Counted from the stretch's first letter, positions 5,409 to 15,870 are shown. The stretch is 64,000 nt of DNA from Paenibacillus allorhizosphaerae (GCF_910594985.1 NZ_CAJVCE010000004.1:248001-312000); one strand, 5' to 3'. Program-made: numbers and translations. The notes: generated from the sequence alone by a model not told the origin.

Positions 5409-8210
5409 ATGAAACGATTTGTACCATTGGTTTTGACGTTCGCTTTACTGGCCAGCACCTGCATAACAGGCATCGGACTATTTCGCGATGGGACGGCGGC
5501 AACAGTATCGGCGGCGCCGCTGGAGCGCCCTTATACGGACTGGAGGCAGCAAGAGATTCAGTTCGGTACCCGCTCTTTTTACAGCGCTCCTTGGCGCGCC
5601 TATATGGATACGTGGGATTCCGGGCGATTCCTCGAGACGTTAGGCATTAATTTCAATGTAACCGCGCAGGAGGCGGATGCCACGGCCAAAGTGTTGGCGG
5701 ACTCCGGCATTCGTTCGGCTCGGGTGGAATTCAACTGGGGGAATCTGTCTTTCGATGACGAGACCCAATTCATTCCGCAACAGGGGCAAAATCTTACAAA
5801 AATACTTACCGCGCTCCGTGACAACAACATTCGTCCGCTGCTTCTGCTCAATGCCAACTCCGGAGGTCCGGCGCCGTATAAGCAATTCATGCTTAAGCTG
5901 AGCCGAAGCGCAAAAGCCGGAGATCGGGAAATTTATTTGGAGTCGACCGAAGGCATTCGTCCGGGCTACACCGGATTGATCGGAATGGCTTACCAAACGA
6001 TGTACCCCATTATTACTTGGGTAGATCCCGCAACCGGACGCTGCGAACTTTCCGCGCCGCTGCCGAAAGATATACCGATGGGGGCCGTTACGCTCGTACA
6101 ATTGAAGTATCAACCGATCTCCGGCACGACGTTTGCCGATGGAACGGTGAATCCGGCCGCTGAGGAAACTTTGAAAGGGTGGATGAATTACGTAAAAACG
6201 GTTACCGATTTTGCCAAAAAAGTACTCGGTACAGCAAACGCCCCCGATGCAGGCTTTGATTTGGAAGTTTGGAATGAATGGACGTTCGGCAGTCAGTTTC
6301 TGGACATCAACAATTACTACAATCCGCCGCTCACATTCGCGACCCAACTCAGCTACACGGAAGGAAACCAGACGATTACCGGCTATGAGGTGCTGCTTCC
6401 GAAGACAGCCCAATATGTCGCCCAGCCGGAAAATAAGCTGCCGGGCGTTCGCGTCATTAGCGGCTTCTCCAACCAAAGACCTTGGGAAAACGGCAAAATG
6501 ATGTGGACCGGTCAGGCCGGCTTCAGCCGCCATCCCTACACCGGTTATGCGCACGTGAATGAAACCACGTATCCGAAAAATGTAACGTATAACGCCACGG
6601 GAACGATCGATCAGGAGCACTACGTCCCCGATCACGTCATTTATTTCCCGGAGCGGTGGTTTTACGCGTATCAAACGGAATTTGTCGTCCGCGATATCCA
6701 GCCTTTTCCGGGACCCTGGAGCGATCATTACCGGTATTCGAATCCGGGCAACGGCAAGCCGGCGGAGGTGTGGATGTCGGAGACGAATCTGAACCGGTTG
6801 AACTTTGCTCAAGATTTAATGGCCGCAGCAAAAGTCGATGCAAAGAACGAAAATCTCATTCGCGTCATGCATCAGATGGGAATGAAGGCGCTGCTGCGCA
6901 TGTTTACGTTTTATAGCCACAAAGGCATTAAGACAGCCGAAATTTTTGCTGCCAAAGGCGGCGATTTATCGTACGGGGTGCTTCCTGACGCATTCTTTGA
7001 AGAACTGAAAAAAAGCAACTACATTCTAACCCCCGCCGTTCGTGAAAAAGTCGGACCCGGCCTTGCCACACTCTCCAATGCCGTTCGATTGATGAAAACC
7101 GGAACCGCAATCGATCTGCCGCGTCCGCTGAAGGTGGAAAGCTTGAACGAACCGGAACCGCGGCTTGTGTTTAAAGGTGACGGCACGGCGGAACATCCTG
7201 ATGTGTATCATCGGGACGATTTTGCCGTACTCCCTTTTCAGCTCGATTCCAACAAATTTGCCGTCGGCTATTACGACATTACGAGAGACATGACATATAC
7301 TTGGGACAGCACAAAGGACATTCTCGACTCGACCCGGTACGATATGCCTCCGGAAACGTTCGAAATGACCTTGTCCAATGTAAGAGGAACGAATGCAAAA
7401 GTATACGCTTATGATCCGGTTACCGACAAGAACGTTCCCGTTCAGCTGGTGCGCTCAACGACAACAACGTTAACGGTCCAAGTGGAGACTATGGATTATC
7501 CTAGATTTCTGATGATTGAGGAGGCTGGCAAAGGTCCGCTCATTACCCGGCCCAAGCTTGTAAAGACACCTACGGAAGCCGTCTTTTCCTTCATCCCGAA
7601 CGTTTCGGGCAAAGTATCGATCAGTTGGGGACCTTACCCGGTGCGCTCCACCGGAACATTCAAGGAAGAAAGCTTCCCCCACAATGAGTTTACGAAAGCT
7701 CCGTTATCGACAAGAGACGTGCAACTGATCGACTTCAGTAAAGCATCCGGAGAAATTGCTCCCAGAAAAGGTTCCTGGCGATGGACCGGGACGATTGTTC
7801 CGAAGTATTCGGAAGACTACACTTTTCTTATTGAAACCGACGGCTGCAAGATGGAGCTTTATATCGACGGAACGAATATCGTCAAAGCTTGCGGCCAGCC
7901 GACCAAAGGAACGATTTCGCTCAAAGCAGGAAAATCTTACGACTTGATACTGAAATATACGAACGACTACGCTACGCCGCATAACGTATCGCTTTATTGG
8001 GCAAGCGCAAGCCAGCCGCGAGAGCTCGTCGCTCCCGATTCGAAAGGGAAAAATCAATTGAAGGCAAATGTTCAAGGGAACCTTGCAGGCGTGCTGACCT
8101 TGCCAAATCTGAAAAACGGAGAAGGCGTCAAGATGGAATTCGAAAGCGAAGGGATCATTATCCGATACCCGCAATGGAATTACGACGTGCAAGGGGTGTT
8201 GTGGCCTTAA
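5409..8210 (+). CDS. Secreted glycoside-hydrolase-like protein with PA14 domain
   Basis: A 933-residue exported protein. It opens with a signal peptide (MKRFVPLVLTFALLAS, likely cut near VSAAP). Residues about 65-580 look like a clan-A TIM barrel of the GH39/GH5 kind: VWNEWTF gives a candidate acid/base Glu290 and VWMSETNLNR a candidate nucleophile Glu458. The C-terminal third contains a PA14-like sugar-binding domain (WRWTGTIVPKYSEDYTFLIETDG, then LYIDG). The start at 5409 has AAGGAG eight bases upstream; an in-frame reading from 5355 would skip the ribosome site. Placed between the RiPP operon and polysaccharide genes, it may trim or release the exopolysaccharide. Substrate is not readable. 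Confidence 0.75.
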   Translation: MKRFVPLVLTFALLASTCITGIGLFRDGTAATVSAAPLERPYTDWRQQEIQFGTRSFYSAPWRAYMDTWDSGRFLETLGINFNVTAQEADATAKVLADSGIRSARVEFNWGNLSFDDETQFIPQQGQNLTKILTALRDNNIRPLLLLNANSGGPAPYKQFMLKLSRSAKAGDREIYLESTEGIRPGYTGLIGMAYQTMYPIITWVDPATGRCELSAPLPKDIPMGAVTLVQLKYQPISGTTFADGTVNPAAEETLKGWMNYVKTVTDFAKKVLGTANAPDAGFDLEVWNEWTFGSQFLDINNYYNPPLTFATQLSYTEGNQTITGYEVLLPKTAQYVAQPENKLPGVRVISGFSNQRPWENGKMMWTGQAGFSRHPYTGYAHVNETTYPKNVTYNATGTIDQEHYVPDHVIYFPERWFYAYQTEFVVRDIQPFPGPWSDHYRYSNPGNGKPAEVWMSETNLNRLNFAQDLMAAAKVDAKNENLIRVMHQMGMKALLRMFTFYSHKGIKTAEIFAAKGGDLSYGVLPDAFFEELKKSNYILTPAVREKVGPGLATLSNAVRLMKTGTAIDLPRPLKVESLNEPEPRLVFKGDGTAEHPDVYHRDDFAVLPFQLDSNKFAVGYYDITRDMTYTWDSTKDILDSTRYDMPPETFEMTLSNVRGTNAKVYAYDPVTDKNVPVQLVRSTTTTLTVQVETMDYPRFLMIEEAGKGPLITRPKLVKTPTEAVFSFIPNVSGKVSISWGPYPVRSTGTFKEESFPHNEFTKAPLSTRDVQLIDFSKASGEIAPRKGSWRWTGTIVPKYSEDYTFLIETDGCKMELYIDGTNIVKACGQPTKGTISLKAGKSYDLILKYTNDYATPHNVSLYWASASQPRELVAPDSKGKNQLKANVQGNLAGVLTLPNLKNGEGVKMEFESEGIIIRYPQWNYDVQGVLWP

Positions 8211-8225
8211 GCTTCATTCACGTAT

Positions 8226-8256
8226 ATAACCGATTGCTTACTAAGCGATCGGTTAT
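8226..8256 (+). terminator. Terminator after the glycosidase gene
   Basis: ATAACCGATTGCTT pairs with AAGCGATCGGTTAT across a short loop (14 bp, one G-T pair); only a weak T run follows. Confidence 0.6.
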
Positions 8257-8318
8257 TTACTGGAATTAATGTGTATCAAAATATGGGACTTATAGATTTA
8301 TTGAAAGGATGTATAGAG

Positions 8319-9512
8319 GTGAATCAACGGTTAGAGGAATTGGACTCTTTAAGAGGAATAGCCGCCCTTGCTGTAGTTATGAATCATGTTCTACTTTCTT
8401 TTCCGTCTTTTTTTGAACCGGATCATTTGGGGAACCAAACCTTATTCGTACAGCTGCTCAAGTATACTCCCTTACATTTATTATGGGCAGGTCATCCCTC
8501 GGTCGTATTTTTCTTCGTTTTAAGCGGTTTCGTGTTAGCATTGCCTTTCTTGAAAGGCAATAGTCTGCCATTCATCCCTTATTTAATCAAGCGGGTTTGC
8601 CGGGTTTACATACCTTACTCAGCGGTTTTGAGCATAGCTATCATCTTTTATTTATTTCTTGTTCACTCTGAACCAATCGCACAATTGAGTAGATGGTTTA
8701 ATTCTTTTTGGAATGTTGAAATGGAGTGGGCGTTACTGCTTAATCACCTTGTGCTAATAGGAAATTATAACACAGACGCTTATCTTTATACGATTTGGTC
8801 CTTGGTTCATGAGATGAGAATATCAATATTTTTCCCTTTATTGATGGTAATCGTTGTACGTTACGGATGGCAATTTAATGTAACGATTTCTTTGATGATT
8901 CTGGGTACTAGCCCTATGTTGACGTATATTTTTAAAAAGGCCGCAAGTCTGGAACCTCATCAATTCGCTTCCTACGTTTCAACATTCCATTACACTGCTA
9001 TCTTTCTCATAGGAGCTCTGACAGCCAAGTACAAGTCCGTTCTACTCCATCACCTTGATCGAATGCCTGCATGGATGAAGCTGTTCATTTTGGCAGCAGG
9101 TATTTTGACTTTTACTTATCAATATTGGTTTTTTCACAGCATGAATGTCATCCATACCAGATTATTCAATGATATGTTCATTACGCTCGGGTCCCTTATT
9201 TTTCTTCTGCTCGGACTAGGGTACAATCCGTTATCCAAGTTTTTACATACTAGGCCTGTTCAGTTTTTGGGACGAATATCTTATAGCCTATACTTGTTTC
9301 ACCCCATTGTACTCCTTGTAGGTCCCAAGCTACTGTATGGGTTGATTCCTCTGTGGCTCATTTTTGCCACTACATTTGCGTTCTCCATCGTCGGCTCTTA
9401 CTTTTTATATAAGTATGTGGAAGTTCCCTCCATTCATTTAGGGAAGAAGCTTTCAAATGCAGTAATGCTAGCGTCAAAGAAATCAAAGCAAACAAAAGAA
9501 GCAGCGGTATAG
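8319..9512 (+). CDS. Membrane acyltransferase (acyltransferase 3 / OafA type)
   Basis: A 397-residue integral membrane protein with about ten hydrophobic segments. It has the family opening RLEELDSLRGIAALAVVMNHVLL with the catalytic-type His, and RVCRVYIPY further in. Such enzymes transfer acetyl or other acyl groups to sugars of surface polysaccharides. A longer reading from GTG 8271 is possible, but GTG 8319 has AAAGGA nine bases upstream and matches the start of the paralogue at 10803, which gives the same length. DNA here is clearly more A+T rich than the flanking polysaccharide genes. It faces its paralogue tail to tail. Confidence 0.85.
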   Translation: MNQRLEELDSLRGIAALAVVMNHVLLSFPSFFEPDHLGNQTLFVQLLKYTPLHLLWAGHPSVVFFFVLSGFVLALPFLKGNSLPFIPYLIKRVCRVYIPYSAVLSIAIIFYLFLVHSEPIAQLSRWFNSFWNVEMEWALLLNHLVLIGNYNTDAYLYTIWSLVHEMRISIFFPLLMVIVVRYGWQFNVTISLMILGTSPMLTYIFKKAASLEPHQFASYVSTFHYTAIFLIGALTAKYKSVLLHHLDRMPAWMKLFILAAGILTFTYQYWFFHSMNVIHTRLFNDMFITLGSLIFLLLGLGYNPLSKFLHTRPVQFLGRISYSLYLFHPIVLLVGPKLLYGLIPLWLIFATTFAFSIVGSYFLYKYVEVPSIHLGKKLSNAVMLASKKSKQTKEAAV

Positions 9513-9543
9513 AGATCTCGTTTTCGCCAAGATTCATGATTAG

Positions 9544-9569
9544 AGGGGAGGCAGCAAGCATCCCCTTTT
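9544..9569 (+). terminator. Terminator between the convergent acyltransferases
   Basis: AGGGGA pairs with TCCCCT around an 11-base loop and is followed by TTTT on the forward strand. Confidence 0.55.
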
Positions 9570-9609
9570 AACGATTTCACTGTATTCGATAATATCTATT
9601 CAGCGCGGA

Positions 9610-10803
9610 TTATGTTGATGCAGCCTTGTTGCTTTCTTTCGTTACTACGGAGTTTTCTCGGCGAGTAATGCCTTTTGTTAAAAAACGACCCAACTTAATC
9701 GAAGGTAACTCAATATAAAAGTACATTAAGGCCGAAATAACAATTGTTAAAATAATTGTTAATAACCATATTAAAGCTAAGGGGATCAATCCATAAAGCA
9801 AATTCACCATGACTAACAAGATAATCATATGGCTTAGGTAAATGCTGTAAGATATTTTCCCTATGAAGTGAATTGGTTTAAACATTAAGAATCTTGAGAC
9901 ACTTCCCGAAAATAGCGCGAAAATAATAAAAATCGAGGCGCCCGCCAATATAATCCAATCTTCAACAATAGTGATATGCAATAATTTCCCGCCAAATGGC
10001 ATCCAATGCGAATAGGTGTATAACATAAGCCCACAAAGCAGCATAACTATTCTAGTGGACCTGCTTAAACGTTTATAGAGCATGCATATTGAATTTGAAT
10101 TTTTTGCGAGTACTGCACCAATTATAAACATCGGCAGCCATTCCAATGTACTCGCATATCCGACGGCCTTGATCAATGCAGTGTTTGAAGAATGCCATTT
10201 GATGTAATACGCTGCATAGCTGATCAACGACGAAGTCAAACCGATGCCAATGTTAATTTTCCAATTGAAACGGATAACCAGCAGCATAATGAATGGGAAA
10301 ATGATAGAAATTCTTAACTCTTCGACTAATGACCAAATTACCGTATTTAATGCATTAGTATCGTACTTTCCTAAGAAAATAATATGATCGATTATCGTTT
10401 GTATAGTTATATCACTACGCCATAAAGAATTATACCAATCACTAAATATCGATATTTGACTTGATGAAATATAAGTTCTTGATAGAATGGCTAAAAAGAT
10501 CACAAATAGATAAGGTATGTATATTCGACAAATTCTCCTTACCAAATATGTTGGATACGGTAGTTCCTTACCATTATTGTATGGAATTGACAATACAAAT
10601 CCACTCAAAATAAAAAATAAAATTACTGCTTCATGCCCTGCCCATATTGCACTTATTGGGGTAAACTTAATAATATTCCAAACCCACATTTCCGTAGTGT
10701 ACTGTTTGCTAGTTAAATAGGGCAGCATAATTAAGCAGTGGCCTATCAATACGGACATTGCTGCTAATCCTCTAAGCGAATCTAACTCTTCAAAACGTTT
10801 CAC
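9610..10803 (-). CDS. Membrane acyltransferase, paralogue of the gene at 8319
   Basis: A 397-residue acyltransferase-3 protein opening RFEELDSLRGLAAMSVLIGHCLI, with RICRIYIPY and a similar run of membrane helices. The preferred start is GTG 10803, which has a good GGAGGAG site seven bases upstream; the reading from 10863 lacks one. It shares the opening motif, length and topology with the forward gene at 8319 but is distinctly more A+T rich. It lies downstream of rmd on the same strand and may be the last gene of the gmd-rmd unit. Probable role: O-acylation of the exopolysaccharide or its repeat unit. Confidence 0.85.
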   Translation of the reverse strand: MKRFEELDSLRGLAAMSVLIGHCLIMLPYLTSKQYTTEMWVWNIIKFTPISAIWAGHEAVILFFILSGFVLSIPYNNGKELPYPTYLVRRICRIYIPYLFVIFLAILSRTYISSSQISIFSDWYNSLWRSDITIQTIIDHIIFLGKYDTNALNTVIWSLVEELRISIIFPFIMLLVIRFNWKINIGIGLTSSLISYAAYYIKWHSSNTALIKAVGYASTLEWLPMFIIGAVLAKNSNSICMLYKRLSRSTRIVMLLCGLMLYTYSHWMPFGGKLLHITIVEDWIILAGASIFIIFALFSGSVSRFLMFKPIHFIGKISYSIYLSHMIILLVMVNLLYGLIPLALIWLLTIILTIVISALMYFYIELPSIKLGRFLTKGITRRENSVVTKESNKAAST

Positions 10804-10889
10804 AAGTTCTCCTCCTACAACCAAAAATGTCCATTTCAACAAAAATAGCGGTAGCATGTACATTCAGCACGCAACCGCTAGCAGGTAAC

Positions 10890-11831
10890 TCACAATCCGA
10901 CTCTGGATCTCCACCAATCCAGCGTACGTTCCAGCCCGTCGAGAAACACGGTCTTCGGCTTCCATCCCGTAACTTGCTCCAGCAAACCGGAGGCGCCGAC
11001 AAATATGGGAACTTCAGACGGTCTTAATTTCGCTACATCCGTTTCGATTCGAATATCAACATCCGACATTTGTACCAAATGCTCCAAAACCGTTGAAATC
11101 ATTCTCGGAATGCTGGAGCAAACGTTATATACGCCGTTCGGCACATCCGTCTCTACCAAGGCGACATAAGCTGCAATAATGTCGGAGATATAAGTAAAGT
11201 CACGCTGCGCAGATAAGTCTCCTACGCGAATTACGGGCGAGAGTAAACCCTTTTCGATACTTGCGATTTGGGATGAAAAATCGCTCACGGCAAATCCTTC
11301 TTCTTGCCCTGGTCCGAAATGGTTAAACGCTCTAACATGAATCGCTTGCAGGTTATTTTTTTTGGCCATTTGCAGCACAAGCTGCCCGGCAGCAAATTTG
11401 CTTACCGCATAAGGATTTTGTGGCTGGCAGGCCGTCTCTTCCGAGAGCGGCATGCCCTGTTTGCCTGCCAGTCCGTATTCGTCGCCGGAACCGACATTGA
11501 TCATTCTGCTGCCCGGACAAACTTCCTGAATTGCTTGCAGCAGATGAAGCGACCCGACTGTATTAACGGTCACAGCCGCAGACGGATGATGCCAAGCTTT
11601 CATTACATTCGATTGTGCTGCCAAGTGGAAAATCGTATCCGGCCGTGTACGGCCGATAAACGCTTTAACGGCAGCCAGATCGGTTATATCCAGACCGTGC
11701 AGTTTGCCCGCTGCGGCATCTTCACGGCTTGATGAAGCGGCAGCGATAACTTCGTAATTTCTATTTTTAAGTTCGGACACCAGATGCTTGCCTACGAAGC
11801 CTCCCGCTCCGGTCACCAGTACTCTCATCAT
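10890..11831 (-). CDS. rmd: GDP-6-deoxy-D-mannose reductase (Rmd-like SDR)
   Basis: A 313-residue extended short-chain dehydrogenase: Rossmann motif VLVTGAGGFVGKHL at the N-terminus, IFHLAAQSN, GSGDEYG and the catalytic YAVSK (NPYAVSKFA). Close association with gmd points to reduction of GDP-4-keto-6-deoxy-D-mannose to GDP-D-rhamnose. A GGGAG ribosome site precedes the ATG at 11831. It lies 33 bases downstream of gmd. Other 4-keto-sugar reductases are possible, but the pair is typical. Confidence 0.8.
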   Translation of the reverse strand: MMRVLVTGAGGFVGKHLVSELKNRNYEVIAAASSSREDAAAGKLHGLDITDLAAVKAFIGRTRPDTIFHLAAQSNVMKAWHHPSAAVTVNTVGSLHLLQAIQEVCPGSRMINVGSGDEYGLAGKQGMPLSEETACQPQNPYAVSKFAAGQLVLQMAKKNNLQAIHVRAFNHFGPGQEEGFAVSDFSSQIASIEKGLLSPVIRVGDLSAQRDFTYISDIIAAYVALVETDVPNGVYNVCSSIPRMISTVLEHLVQMSDVDIRIETDVAKLRPSEVPIFVGASGLLEQVTGWKPKTVFLDGLERTLDWWRSRVGL

Positions 11832-11864
11832 TAAAAACTCCCGCGCTACAGTGTGGTTGTGACG

Positions 11865-12881
<1,017 letters not shown>

Positions 12882-12917
12882 TCATAATTTTTAGTATTTA
12901 TTACAATTATTGTGATC

Positions 12918-12948
12918 ATTATAACACATCATTGATACATTTTGTATC
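12918..12948 (-). promoter_or_regulatory. gmd promoter region with operator
   Basis: Reverse strand TATAAT at 12918-12923. The perfect palindrome GATACATTTTGTATC (12934-12948) begins ten bases upstream and covers the -35 position; no good TTGACA is present. An additional half site (AGTATC) follows at 12952. Confidence 0.65.
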
Positions 12949-12990
12949 ATTAGTATCAAATTTTTCCGTCATCATTTATGAAGATATTGC

Positions 12991-14100
12991 CTAGTTCAAA
13001 ATGAAGCGGATATTCGACTCGAAGCGTTCCGCCATATGCGTGACGGTAAATTTCTTTTCGACCGTTAATCGCGCTTTTCTTCCCATTTCTTCTAGTGGAA
13101 GTTGCCCGTCCAAAATTCGCCCCATGAGATGAACGAGCTGCTGTTGTGAGCCGTCATACAGGAAGCCGTCATCGCCATTCGTGATGATTTCCACCGGGCC
13201 TCCTTGTCCTACGGCAATGACGGCTTTTTGCGCTGCCATCGATTCGATAATCACCATGCCGAACGGTTCCATTAACGAAGCATGAACTACCGTATCCGCC
13301 GCCTCGAGGATCGCCCCTACATCTTTTTGGTGACCCAAGAAGATGACCTTCGACGGGTCGCCTACCTCCGCCAGCTGTTTCAATTCCTGCTCAAACTCCT
13401 GCTCCAGTCCGAAAAGCGTTCCGCCTATAATAAGCAAGTAAGCATTTTTCCCCCGGGCCGCTTCATTGAATGCCCGAATAACGACATCCGGCCGTTTCCA
13501 GCGCTGCAGTCGCCCCACAAAAGCGAATACAACGGCGTCCTCCCGCAGTCCCATCTTTGCACGCGCATCACTTACCGAATGTACCTTGGAACCGAACTGC
13601 TCCAAATCGACGCCCAGATTGTTAAGCATCACTCGCTTCTTCGGCGTCAGCTTCTCTTGGAAGTGCTTGCTGACCCGGGACGGGCACAACACGCCATGTG
13701 CCGGAATTTTCGAAGCGATTCGATCCATCCAATGCGGCTTTGGAATCATATGCTGCCACCATATCGATTTTTTACCTTCGAGCAGAGCGGCAATTCCGCC
13801 ATATAAGTGCGCTTTGGGCATCCAGCTGACGACCACATCAATCGCGTCTTGACGTATGAGTCCACGAAGGGCGCCGACGACCCTCACATAAATGCCGACA
13901 TCCCGGAGCCGTCCCGCGTCGAGCACTTCCGCCGCATAGCCTAAACTTCGCATTTCCTCCACTAGTGAGCCTTGTTCGAAAAATACAATTTTCGCGTGAA
14001 ACTTGCTTCGGTTTAAATACTTTAACGTGTCGACCATCACCCTCTCAGCCCCGCCTCTTTCAGCAACCGGACTAAGAATTAACAAGTTTGTTGCCTGCAT
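12991..14100 (-). CDS. Glycosyltransferase, family 4
   Basis: A 369-residue GT4 enzyme of GT-B fold. The N-terminal half has LILSPVAERGGAERVMVDTL; the C-terminal half has FAFVGRLQRWKRPDVVIRAF, VIFLGHQKDV and HASLMEPFGMVIIESMAAQKAV with the EX7E-type motif. It adds a sugar to a lipid-linked repeat unit at the cytoplasmic membrane. The ATG at 14100 has GGGGGA seven bases upstream and is preferred over the upstream ATG at 14124. It is third in a unit with two hexapeptide acetyltransferases. Donor sugar cannot be deduced. Confidence 0.87.
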   Translation of the reverse strand: MQATNLLILSPVAERGGAERVMVDTLKYLNRSKFHAKIVFFEQGSLVEEMRSLGYAAEVLDAGRLRDVGIYVRVVGALRGLIRQDAIDVVVSWMPKAHLYGGIAALLEGKKSIWWQHMIPKPHWMDRIASKIPAHGVLCPSRVSKHFQEKLTPKKRVMLNNLGVDLEQFGSKVHSVSDARAKMGLREDAVVFAFVGRLQRWKRPDVVIRAFNEAARGKNAYLLIIGGTLFGLEQEFEQELKQLAEVGDPSKVIFLGHQKDVGAILEAADTVVHASLMEPFGMVIIESMAAQKAVIAVGQGGPVEIITNGDDGFLYDGSQQQLVHLMGRILDGQLPLEEMGRKARLTVEKKFTVTHMAERFESNIRFILN

Positions 14101-14127
14101 CGTCATTTCCCCCGGATTTTTCAAATT

Positions 14128-14667
14128 CTAGTGAAACCAGCGCCTATATTCCAATTCGTAGGTCAAATTGCTATTCCTCTTTCCGATTGTTTTCGCCGGG
14201 ATGCCGCCCACGATCGTATAATCGGGAACATCTTTGGTCACGACGGCGCCTGCGGCAACGACGCACCCTTTGCCTAACGTGACTCCGGGCAAGATCGTCG
14301 CCCGGCTTCCGATCCAGGCATAATCCTGGATGACTACCTTGCCGAGTACTCCGGCGAAAGAACTGCTGTTCACCTCATGCTCCGCCGTTAAAATCATCAC
14401 TTCCGGCGAGATGCTCACGTTATTGCCGATCATCAAGCCTCCGCGTCCATCCAACGTACAATCACGGTTAATGACCGAATGTTCGCTTATCTCAATACCG
14501 CCTCGCGTCATGAGCTTTTGTCCCATATGCACGGCGGAGTGATTGCCGATCTTGATTTTGTACACTTTTTTGTAATAAAAGTAACGCAGAGTATAGAACG
14601 GGATTTTGTTTACCACGTGATTGGCGACATAGAGCATAAACTCTTGAATAAGCAGTTTAGCGGACAT
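14128..14667 (-). CDS. Hexapeptide-repeat acyltransferase
   Basis: A 179-residue left-handed beta-helix protein with hexad repeats through the middle (IGNNVSISPEVMIL, IGSRATILPGVTLGKGCVVAAGAVV) and the closing VVGG/IVGGIPAKTIGKR, as in WcaF/maltose acetyltransferase relatives. It probably O-acetylates a sugar during polysaccharide assembly. It lies 27 bases before the GT4 gene at 14100 on the same strand. Confidence 0.82.
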   Translation of the reverse strand: MSAKLLIQEFMLYVANHVVNKIPFYTLRYFYYKKVYKIKIGNHSAVHMGQKLMTRGGIEISEHSVINRDCTLDGRGGLMIGNNVSISPEVMILTAEHEVNSSSFAGVLGKVVIQDYAWIGSRATILPGVTLGKGCVVAAGAVVTKDVPDYTIVGGIPAKTIGKRNSNLTYELEYRRWFH

Positions 14668-14697
14668 ACAACCAAACCTTCCTCAACCAATGATGTA

Positions 14698-15285
14698 TTA
14701 ATTCGCCTTCAAGTCCCAACTTTTATAATTGGATTCTTTCCAGCTTCGAACGAACATTGCTATCGCTTCGTCCTCATCGTTTTCTACAAGATTACTCTTC
14801 ATGCGGTAAGGGATTAGCTGGTTCCCGGCTTCTCTTTTTCTCACAACATCATCCACCGTGCCTATGACTTTTGCGGGATTTCCGGCTACGACGGAACCAT
14901 CAGCTACATCCTTCGTCACAATCGAGCCGGAGCCTACAATGACCCTGGAGCCGATCGTCACCCCCGGCATAATAATGCTTCCCCTCCCGATAAATACGTA
15001 ATCTCCGATATTCACGGGAGCGACGTATCTTCGGCCGTTAATCAGGACCAAGCTGTCGTCATGCGTTAGAATTTCCGTCCGCGTTAACGTACAATGGTTG
15101 CCGATTGTAATGAGCCAAGGATAAACCGCATCAAACATCGAGTCATAAATGAAAACGTTGCTTCCAATGGTCATCCCGGACTTCCTTAACTTGGCGATTT
15201 TGTCGTCCATCGTCTGATCCTTGGTGTAATAATCCAAAAACCTTTTAATACTGCCTGCGATCTTCCTCTTCCATTTTGCAGTCAT
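14698..15285 (-). CDS. Hexapeptide-repeat acyltransferase, first gene of unit
   Basis: A 195-residue hexapeptide transferase with an N-terminal helical part (residues 1-35), then IGSNVFIYDS, GNHCTLTRTEILTHDDS, IGDYVFIGRGSIIMPGVTIGSRVIVGSGSIVTKDV and the end motif VAGNPAKVIG. Likely an acetyl-CoA-dependent sugar O-acetyltransferase of the exopolysaccharide pathway. The unit promoter lies at 15372-15400 with an operator. Confidence 0.82.
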   Translation of the reverse strand: MTAKWKRKIAGSIKRFLDYYTKDQTMDDKIAKLRKSGMTIGSNVFIYDSMFDAVYPWLITIGNHCTLTRTEILTHDDSLVLINGRRYVAPVNIGDYVFIGRGSIIMPGVTIGSRVIVGSGSIVTKDVADGSVVAGNPAKVIGTVDDVVRKREAGNQLIPYRMKSNLVENDEDEAIAMFVRSWKESNYKSWDLKAN

Positions 15286-15371
15286 CGGTATCCTCCTAAT
15301 GCTCCATCCCCTGCTGCCGATTCATGTCCGGGGAACTAGACAATGCATAACTTTATCAATCTATTACACTA

Positions 15372-15400
15372 ATCATATCATCAATGATACAATTTGTAAC
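15372..15400 (-). promoter_or_regulatory. Promoter region with operator, acetyltransferase/GT unit
   Basis: Reverse strand TATGAT at 15372-15377 with GATACAATTTGTAAC at 15386-15400 covering the -35 area. Spacing between operator and -10 is eight bases, like the ten at gmd. Confidence 0.6.
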
Positions 15401-15414
15401 CATGAATTTATGTA

Positions 15415-15449
15415 AAAATAAACAGGGCTCCTATGACAACAGCGCCCTG
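15415..15449 (-). terminator. Terminator after the Xre-like gene
   Basis: On the reverse strand CAGGGC and GCCCTG form a stem with a 15-base loop, followed by TTTATTTTT. Confidence 0.6.
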
Positions 15450-15456
15450 CCTGTAA

Positions 15457-15678
15457 CTAGCCTTGTATTTGCGTACTGTTCTCGTTACCCTCAATGACGT
15501 ACTCTACGCTAACGGAGAAAAACTTTGCGATCTTCATCAGCGTATCATAATCCGGTTGCCTTCGATCATTCTCATAATGAGAAAGGGCAGCGCGTGTCAC
15601 GCCAATAATTTGAGCCAATTCTCCCTGCGTAATTTGCTTCCGCTCACGCAGCTCGGAAATACGCTTTCCCAATTTCAT
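15457..15678 (-). CDS. Xre-like repressor, 73 aa
   Basis: A single HTH_3 domain: LGKRISELRERKQITQGELAQ, recognition region IGVTRAALSHYENDRRQPDY, then KIAKFFSVSVEYVI. The recognition helix and the SHYEN-x-R-x-PDYDT run resemble the PBSX phage repressor Xre, which as I recall binds 15-bp sites of the form GATACA-N3-TGTATC. That is the repeated palindrome of this locus, and one copy lies at the -35 of this gene, so autoregulation and control of the whole locus are likely. No dimerisation domain beyond the HTH is present, unlike the gene at 22050. Confidence 0.85.
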   Translation of the reverse strand: MKLGKRISELRERKQITQGELAQIIGVTRAALSHYENDRRQPDYDTLMKIAKFFSVSVEYVIEGNENSTQIQG

Positions 15679-15833
15679 TTTTGTGCATTCCGTCCTTTCC
15701 TGTACATTCGTGAAGAGTCACGGTTACCTATCATGAAATCGCTTTCTTTCATGATTTTCTTAAGATGTACAATATCCATCAGCCTAACAGCTGATAATGA
15801 AATTGTTAATCGTTAAAAAATGTTTATATTTCC

Positions 15834-15870
15834 ATTATACATGGATATAACTTTCGATACAAACTGTATC
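15834..15870 (-). promoter_or_regulatory. Promoter region and operator of the Xre-like gene
   Basis: Reverse strand TTGTAT (15857-15862), 17-bp spacer and TATAAT (15834-15839). GATACAAACTGTATC (15856-15870) covers the -35. A degenerate second site follows at 15873-15885. The leader before the gene (15679-15833) shows no other feature. Confidence 0.65.
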
